In this document: piece by piece, positions 60,202 to 64,000 of the stretch
Numbering within the stretch: the stretch's first letter is position 1
Layout of the letters: each line of letters opens with the position of its first letter
Assembly (NCBI RefSeq): GCF_042654245.1
Contig: NZ_JBHSGI010000034.1
Coordinates: 310,001-374,000, forward strand
Source of the DNA: Seohaeicola_A nanhaiensis
Lineage (GTDB): Bacteria > Pseudomonadota > Alphaproteobacteria > Rhodobacterales > Rhodobacteraceae
Length of the DNA: 64,000 bases
Direction: 5' to 3'
Notes under the pieces: model-generated
The model's database searches: none
Told to the model about the DNA's origin: nothing
What the model saw: only the letters and a program-made list of their open reading frames with translations
Position numbers and translations under genes: made by a program

Positions 60202-60534
60202 TCAGGATCGTGGAGGCGGCAGGTCTCGGGGGAGGCAGACGGATTTAAGGTCAATCGTGTCGTGCGGACGCAAGCTGCGGGACGTCGCCGGTTCCAGAGT
60301 GAAAGCCAGGGATGTCGTCAAGGCGTGGACCGCCGGACCGCAACCCGCCCAGTTATGACAGTCGACGCCCGGGGCGTGCCCGCCCAAGTCGTCCATGCCC
60401 GGGCAGTCGGCGCAGTCGCTCTCCATCGCAGCGGCGCCTGTGTCAACATGCGGCATGTCATGCGCCTGCGCCGCTCCGGGCAGAAACGCCCAGGCGGTGA
60501 CGATCAGCGCGATGATGACGAAGATATGCCGCAC
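60202..60534 (-). CDS. Secreted Cys/His-rich small protein with PPP tail, heading the cytochrome set
   Basis: 110 residues with a GTG start preceded by CGGAGG. The signal peptide (MRHIFVIIALIVTAWAFLPGAAQA) is followed by HDMPHVD, CADCPGM, DCHNWAGC: a CxxC motif and further Cys/His that could bind copper. The C-terminus ends LPRDLPPPRS, a proline run typical of ribosome-slowing sequences. It is the first gene of the minus-strand cytochrome/oxidase set. It resembles the protein at 54260-54655 in composition and position. Comparison with the copper-responsive upstream ORFs of the DUF2946 type is suggestive. Confidence 0.65.
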   Translation of the reverse strand: MRHIFVIIALIVTAWAFLPGAAQAHDMPHVDTGAAAMESDCADCPGMDDLGGHAPGVDCHNWAGCGPAVHALTTSLAFTLEPATSRSLRPHDTIDLKSVCLPRDLPPPRS

Positions 60535-60612
60535 GAGACCTCCGGATGAATGACCGGACTATGACGCGATGCGCGTTGCAAGGTCAACCGTGGCAGGCGA
60601 TCCCCCTTCGGC

Positions 60613-60951
60613 TCATCCGGCGAAAGCCCGCACGCCCATCCAAATCCCCATGAACATCATCGAGAGGTTCTCGGTCAGCGAGATGAACCCGAGCGGCACA
60701 TTCGAACCCCCGCCTACGCAGGCGCATGTCAACTCGCGCTTGTCGATATAGACCGCCTTGAACACGCTGACCGCGCCGATCGTCCCGATGAAGAGTGCCA
60801 CCGGGGCCGAGTTCCACGGCAGGATCCCGGCCGTCATCAGGATACCGGCCAACGCCTCGCCATAGGGATAGATCTTGCCGTCGGGCACCCATCTTTTCGC
60901 CAGCAGGTCGTAGTTGAGGATCATGGTCGAGAACTGATCCACATCCTGCAA
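60613..60951 (-). pseudogene. Truncated MauE/DoxX-like membrane protein
   Basis: 112 codons starting TTG at 60951, two codons after a TAG. The sequence LQDVDQFSTMILNYDLLAKRW then GKIYPYGEALAGILM and later CACVGGGSNVPLGF is the middle and end of a MauE/DoxX-like membrane protein with three hydrophobic segments. The first membrane segment expected before the Lys-Leu-Gln-Asp stretch is absent, and the sequence beyond the stop is unrelated, so the gene is truncated at its 5' end. An internal start at 60924 could still yield a shortened protein. Confidence 0.65.
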
Positions 60952-61116
60952 CTTCTATCTCCATGACTCCGTTGGGGATTAGTCCATCTGGGGTTATGCG
61001 CGCTTTCCGCCACGCCCCTGCCCCCATCTCCCGCGCCCAACCACAGCACAAATTGCAGCCGCGCGCGTGACGTGCGAAGGTCGCCTTCAAACCTGACCTT
61101 TGAAGGACCAACACCC

Positions 61117-61392
61117 ATGAAAGCACTTCTCGGCCTGGCCCTGCCCGCCTGCCTCATCCTCGCGGCCTGCGTCGAACAGCCGGTCGACGCAACCACCGGC
61201 GACCGTCTCGTCGATGCCTCCAAGCTGCCTGAGGATGTGCGCGCGATGGCTGCGCCCGATCAGAACCTGTCCGACGTGCGGGTCATGGCGACGGATGGCT
61301 GCTACTGGTATCGCTACAGCGGCCCGGTCGAAACGACCTATCTGCCGCTGCGCACCGTGGACGGCCGCCCGATCTGCACCCGCCCGCAGTAA
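61117..61392 (+). CDS. Small lipoprotein
   Basis: 91 residues. Signal MKALLGLALPACLILAAC has the lipobox LAAC (Cys18). The mature chain contains GCYWYRYSGPVETTYLPLRTVDGRPIC, with a pair of cysteines; I recall similar proteins in Rhodobacteraceae but no known function. AAGGACC precedes the ATG. It converges with the L,D-transpeptidase gene at four bases' distance. Confidence 0.75.
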   Translation: MKALLGLALPACLILAACVEQPVDATTGDRLVDASKLPEDVRAMAAPDQNLSDVRVMATDGCYWYRYSGPVETTYLPLRTVDGRPICTRPQ

Positions 61393-61396
61393 CCGC

Positions 61397-62053
61397 TCAG
61401 CTCGCCGCGGCCAGCAGCGTCTCGGGCGGATAAAGCACCGCGGTCGAGCCGATGGCGACATCGTCATACAGGCTGATGATGTGCGGCATCGCCATCCGCA
61501 CGCAGCCTGAACTGGCGCGCCCGCCAATCGACTGCGGCTCGGGCGTGCCGTGGATGCGGAGCAGCGTGTCGCGGTTGCCTTCGAACAGATAGAACGCGCG
61601 CGACCCCAGCGGGTTGTTCGGCCCACCCGGCATCCCGTCGGCAAATTGCTTGTAGGTGCCCGGATCGCGCTCGATCATCTCGGCCGTGGGCGTCCAGGTC
61701 GGCCATTTCGCCTTGCGTTTGATCGTATAGGTGCCGGCCTCGTAGAGGTTGCCGCGTGCGATGGCGACGCCAAAGCGCAGCGCGCTCCCGTCGGGCTGGA
61801 TGTGATAGAGATAGCGTGCCACCGCATCGACGTGGATGGAGCCTGGCTCCAGCCCCGGATTGGCCTCCACCCGGGTGGCCAGGAAGCGGGGATGCATCCC
61901 CCAGGGGTTGGACGTTGCCGGATCGAAGAACGGCGGCGTCACCTGCGCGTCCCAGGCTGCCCATTGCGATTCCGACGCCGCCAGGGCCGGGCCCGCGAGG
62001 GGGGCGGAAAACAGCGCGGCACTCGTGGCGATGAAATGGCGTCTGGTCAACAT
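61397..62053 (-). CDS. L,D-transpeptidase (YkuD family) with Tat-type signal
   Basis: 218 residues. The N-terminus has a twin-arginine-like signal (TRRHFIATSAALFSAPLAG). The YkuD domain holds the catalytic motif HGTPEPQSIG followed by RASSGCVRM (His and Cys). It would cross-link peptidoglycan or attach proteins in the periplasm by 3-3 linkages. Start 62053 has GAGAGGAC upstream; an in-frame start at 62137 would precede the signal sequence and is rejected. Confidence 0.9.
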   Translation of the reverse strand: MLTRRHFIATSAALFSAPLAGPALAASESQWAAWDAQVTPPFFDPATSNPWGMHPRFLATRVEANPGLEPGSIHVDAVARYLYHIQPDGSALRFGVAIARGNLYEAGTYTIKRKAKWPTWTPTAEMIERDPGTYKQFADGMPGGPNNPLGSRAFYLFEGNRDTLLRIHGTPEPQSIGGRASSGCVRMAMPHIISLYDDVAIGSTAVLYPPETLLAAAS

Positions 62054-62285
62054 GGTTCTGTCCTCTCGATCTGACACATCTCTCCGGGCGCACGCCCTGA
62101 ATGACGGGCCGGAGAAGGATAGGACAGCGCAGCGCATCCCGAAAGAGCCCGGCGCCGCCGATCACCTGAAACTGAACGCTGCGCGGCGCAAACCGTTCCC
62201 TGTGCCCCAAAAGGGTGCGCCCCGACCCGTCCCGGAGGCAGGAACCCGTTTGGGGGGATCTGCCCGTGGAGAAGGATCGAGGCGC

Positions 62286-62323
62286 TGGATTGCCAGAGGG
62301 CCGGAGCGGCTACTGGCAATCCA
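62286..62323 (-). terminator. Hairpin after the RTX gene
   Basis: TGGATTGCCAG (62286-62296) and CTGGCAATCCA (62313-62323) form an 11-bp perfect stem, with GCCG/CGGC inside the loop. It lies 20 bases beyond the RTX stop. There is no U-tract, so it may be a processing or stabilising hairpin. Confidence 0.55.
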
Positions 62324-62343
62324 TCCGGTACGCGAGTGTCAGA

Positions 62344-64000
62344 TCAGGACGAGCCGGTGACGCTGCAGAACCAGTCTTCCACTTCCGGAAGATCCGGGCA
62401 GTAGATGTCGTTGGCCTGGTCCCAGGACCCGATGGCGGTATAGCCGCCCGAGTCCAGTCCGTTGGCCGTCGAGTTGATGCCGACACCGCCGTTCAGGTTC
62501 GAATCCTGCCCCAGCGAGCTGAAGGTCGTCGCCGGGATCGGGAAGGCCGTCACATCCTGCCAGTTGATGTCCTGCAGGATGATCGTGTGGCCGCCGATCT
62601 GGATCGTGGTATCCGCGGCTCCGGTACCGACGCCGGCATTGCCCTCGCTGACCACCGCCTGCGCGTCCAGCAGCTCGAAGATCTTCGTGCGCACCTGGGC
62701 CATCGTCGAGCCAAGGGTGCCAGCCGCCGAGTCATCCACCGTCACACGGAAGCCGATCACATCCTGGTCTTCGTTGAAGTCGAAGTCGCGGATGATGTCC
62801 GTCCCGTCGGTCGAGCTGAACGAATAGTCGTCGCCGTCGAAGGACAGGGTCAGATCCGAGAAGAAGACGTCCTTGCCCTCGCCGCCGGTCAGGTCGTCGT
62901 CGCCTTCACCGCCAAGGATGAAGTCGTCGCCGCCACCGCCGTGCAACGTGTCGTCGCCAACGCCGCCGCCCAGGAAATCGTCGCCGTTCCTGCCATAGAT
63001 CGAGTCGTCGCCCTCCTCGCCGAACAGGATGTCGTCATCGGCGCCGCCATCCACGGTGTCGTTGCCGACGCCGCCGAAGATCACGTCGTTGCCCCAGTCG
63101 CCGGAGATTTGGTCTCCGCCGGCCTGACCGAACATGATATCGTTGCCCGCGCCGCCATACATCTCGTCGGCCGCGTCCTCGCCCGGATCGGCCGACACGT
63201 CCGGCCCCTCGACGCAATCATAGGGGATCTGCAGTTCGGGCACCGGAGAATAGTCCTCGCAGATGCCGTTCTGGTCCAGATCGAGATCGCTGAGGCCATC
63301 GCCGCCGAACATGATGTCGTCGTCATCGCCGCCATCCATCCGATCCGAGGCGGCATTGCCCTGAAGCACGTCATCGCCGTCCTCGCCCAGGATCCTATCG
63401 CTCTGGTTGCCGCCTTCGATCCAGTCGTCGCCTTCGCTGCCGAACAGCTTGTCATTGCCGTCGTTGCCCTTCAGCGTGTCGTTTCCGGTGTCGCCGACAA
63501 GCTTGTCGTTGCCCGTGCCGCCATAGGCCGTGTCGTTGCCGGCGCCGGCATAGATCTTGTCGTCGCCCTGATCGCCCGCCAGCAGGTCGTCGCCGACGTT
63601 GCCCTTGATCAGGTCGTCGCCCTGGCCGCCCGAGATGGTATCGTCACCGAACTGACCATACAGGCGGTCATCGCCACCTTCGCCGAAGATCATGTCGTGG
63701 CCGCCGCCGCCGTGCATCAGGTCGTTGCCGATGTCGTCGCTGTCGCCTTCCGGCGGAAGCGCTTCCGGGCAGGCTCCGTCATGCTTGAGCGCCTGGCTGC
63801 CAAAGTTGATCGGCGCGCAGCTCCAGTCGATATCGCAGTCATACCCATTGATGCCTTCGATGTCGCCGTTGTCACCGAACAGGATATCCGACCCGGCACC
63901 GCCGTCGACGATGTCCGAACCGCCGCCGCCGCGCATGGTGTCGGTATGAGCGTCGCCGTTCATGGTGTCCTTGCCTTCGCCACCACTCATCTGGTCCTTG
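62344..64000 (-). CDS. RTX calcium-binding protein, C-terminal part (runs off right edge)
   Basis: The visible 552 codons continue without a clear start past the right edge (KDQ precedes the methionine at 63990). Tandem nonapeptides of the GGxGxDxLx type run through most of the chain, forming a Ca2+-binding parallel beta-roll. The C-terminal 150 residues without repeats resemble the type I secretion end of RTX proteins (DIIRDFDFNEDQDVIGF). Two non-repeat inserts contain Cys pairs (near DCDIDWSCAPINF and NGICEDYSPVPELQIPYDC), which is unusual. Export through a type I system and attachment to the cell surface or medium is expected; the enzymatic part, if any, lies outside the window. Confidence 0.88.
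   Translation of the reverse strand, partial: KDQMSGGEGKDTMNGDAHTDTMRGGGGSDIVDGGAGSDILFGDNGDIEGINGYDCDIDWSCAPINFGSQALKHDGACPEALPPEGDSDDIGNDLMHGGGGHDMIFGEGGDDRLYGQFGDDTISGGQGDDLIKGNVGDDLLAGDQGDDKIYAGAGNDTAYGGTGNDKLVGDTGNDTLKGNDGNDKLFGSEGDDWIEGGNQSDRILGEDGDDVLQGNAASDRMDGGDDDDIMFGGDGLSDLDLDQNGICEDYSPVPELQIPYDCVEGPDVSADPGEDAADEMYGGAGNDIMFGQAGGDQISGDWGNDVIFGGVGNDTVDGGADDDILFGEEGDDSIYGRNGDDFLGGGVGDDTLHGGGGDDFILGGEGDDDLTGGEGKDVFFSDLTLSFDGDDYSFSSTDGTDIIRDFDFNEDQDVIGFRVTVDDSAAGTLGSTMAQVRTKIFELLDAQAVVSEGNAGVGTGAADTTIQIGGHTIILQDINWQDVTAFPIPATTFSSLGQDSNLNGGVGINSTANGLDSGGYTAIGSWDQANDIYCPDLPEVEDWFCSVTGSS

Noticed and set aside
62344..64000. Possible CRISPR or tandem DNA repeat array
   Set aside because: The periodicity comes from RTX nonapeptide coding; units vary in sequence and there are no constant repeats with unique spacers.

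Overview
The window is GC-rich, densely packed and almost entirely coding. Several features point to an alphaproteobacterium of the Rhodobacterales/Rhodobacteraceae: a chpT phosphotransferase with a perfect CtrA box close by, an olsB-olsA ornithine-lipid pair, the rplU-rpmA-GNAT-obgE-proB-proA order, a 211-residue L21 with a C-terminal extension, and a hairpin repeat of a kind I associate with this family. This assignment is inference from gene content; no rRNA is present.

Region 1 (1-26 kb) is mostly acyl-CoA metabolism. A minus-strand operon (4481 to the left edge) carries a serine hydrolase, acetoacetyl-CoA synthetase, TesB thioesterase and an amidohydrolase. A plus-strand GST/SDR/DsbA-like isomerase set follows (5491-7423). 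Next come a complete branched-chain-amino-acid-type ABC transporter (livFGMH plus binding protein, 7608-12657) and a beta-oxidation operon (13132-19299: two acyl-CoA dehydrogenases, SDR, thiolase, histidine phosphatase, APH-like kinase). After these lie plus-strand oxidoreductase/hydratase genes, a LuxR-type regulator whose start is overlapped by a 28-codon leader ORF, and a flavin amine oxidase.

Region 2 (26.3-40.7 kb) is core genome: tsf and rpsB, olsA/olsB, DUF3553, chpT, proA, proB, obgE, a GNAT, an RtcB-type RNA ligase, rpmA, rplU, two tandem DUF2059 proteins and tRNA-Ser(CGA). Promoters and terminators can be recognised for several of these.

Region 3 (40,663-52,298) is an 11.6-kb island inserted in tRNA-Ser(CGA). 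It is bounded by a 17-bp direct repeat of the tRNA 3' end and carries a P4-type integrase just inside the distal repeat. Its cargo is a tightly coupled operon reading hsdR, an hsdM-hsdS fusion, a HEPN-motif protein, a 27-codon ORF and two PD-(D/E)XK-like proteins. The rest is an AlpA regulator, a HTH/zinc-ribbon protein, a second tyrosine recombinase and an unknown protein. The HEPN and nuclease-like genes coupled to the restriction system are the best candidate for an undescribed defence arrangement.

Region 4 (52.3-64 kb) begins with a scar zone (secreted unknown protein, N-terminally truncated metallo-beta-lactamase-fold protein). It continues into two convergent copper/redox gene sets. The plus-strand set has a Cys/His-rich secreted protein, small lipoprotein, TolC-like efflux protein, Tat-exported multicopper oxidase, CusF-like protein and SHOCT protein. 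The minus-strand set has a second Cys/His-rich secreted protein with a PPP tail, two c-type cytochromes, a cytochrome c', a collapsed multicopper-oxidase pseudogene and a truncated MauE-like protein. A lipoprotein, an L,D-transpeptidase and the C-terminal part of a large RTX calcium-binding protein close the window.
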